29,216 nucleotides of DNA, taken from Didymodactylos carnosus. Its lineage: Eukaryota > Rotifera > Eurotatoria > Philodinida > Philodinidae. This document shows, piece after piece, positions 29,115-29,216 of this stretch (positions within the stretch are counted from its first letter, which is position 1; each line of letters starts with the position of its first letter). The translations under genes were made by a program, and so were the position numbers. The notes under the pieces were generated by a model. That model made no database searches. It saw nothing but the letters and a program-made list of their open reading frames with translations, and had not been told where the DNA came from. The stretch spans positions 1-29,216 of the forward strand of contig CAJNOQ010001707.1 in NCBI GenBank assembly GCA_905250885.1. The letters are read 5' to 3'.

Positions 29115-29216
29115 AAACTACCTGCTTTTTCCTCGCAACGATTCAAGCCGGGAGACCGCGATATTCGGATCGGGCATGTCGAGAAACGGTGTTCACCTAA
29201 GTTTCATCTTGAAGGC

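Overview
This looks like a gene-poor, transposon-rich segment of an AT-rich animal genome, most plausibly a bdelloid rotifer. That is an inference from family content: an ADP-ribosyltransferase/TPR pseudogene, a degenerate F-box protein with the C-terminal end usual in bdelloid F-box paralogues, a Penelope-like (Athena-type) reverse transcriptase, a DDE transposase with a SWIM finger, a LINE fragment and short introns (63 and 184 bp). I see no tRNA, rRNA, CRISPR or bacterial-style operon.

Only two genes look intact. One is a 169-residue secreted protein with four cysteines (9737-10246, +), with a TATA box about 60 bp upstream. The other is a single-exon inositol polyphosphate multikinase of 331 residues (19710-20705, -). 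It lies between two 133-bp direct repeats (18527-18659 and 21140-21272).

Layout from the left. 307-1263: two foldback palindromes. 1567-2093: a cysteine-rich Ly6-like exon with one in-frame stop and a poly(A) signal. 2131-2171: a Penelope/hammerhead-like motif. 2581-6268: a DNA transposon with roughly 270-bp terminal inverted repeats, a transposase broken by three stops and one frameshift, and a left repeat split by about 533 bp. 6493-7440: two tandem palindromic units. 8633-10700: the two ends of a decayed F-box gene on either side of the intact secreted-protein gene. 11236-11277: a second Penelope/hammerhead-like motif. 11973-12092: half a chitin-binding domain. 12245-13215: a foldback element rich in AAGGTA. 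13490-14890: an ADP-ribosyltransferase/TPR pseudogene lacking the region with the catalytic glutamate. It runs directly into 14851-16295, a truncated and frameshifted Penelope-like RT. 16390-17436: a near-perfect inverted repeat with arms of about 460 bp, followed directly by a decayed ~42-bp minisatellite to about 18525.

Right of the kinase, three tiny exons on the minus strand (24326-24360, 21504-21533, 21352-21440) join in phase. They read as the GGHGRTG active-site loop and C-terminus of a tyrosine-phosphatase-like protein. The first intron is 2.8 kb and holds a LINE RT fragment and an AAGTACTT-rich repeat. From 24.4 kb to the end there is little recognisable coding sequence: a solo copy of the transposon's terminal tip (25463), a 22-bp tandem repeat (27083-27290) and a hAT-like transposase fragment at the right edge.

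The genes do not form a pathway. The most unusual theme is the number of foldback structures, at least six, of which the 1-kb palindrome is nearly undiverged and could form long double-stranded RNA. All family calls come from reading motifs by eye; no database search was possible.
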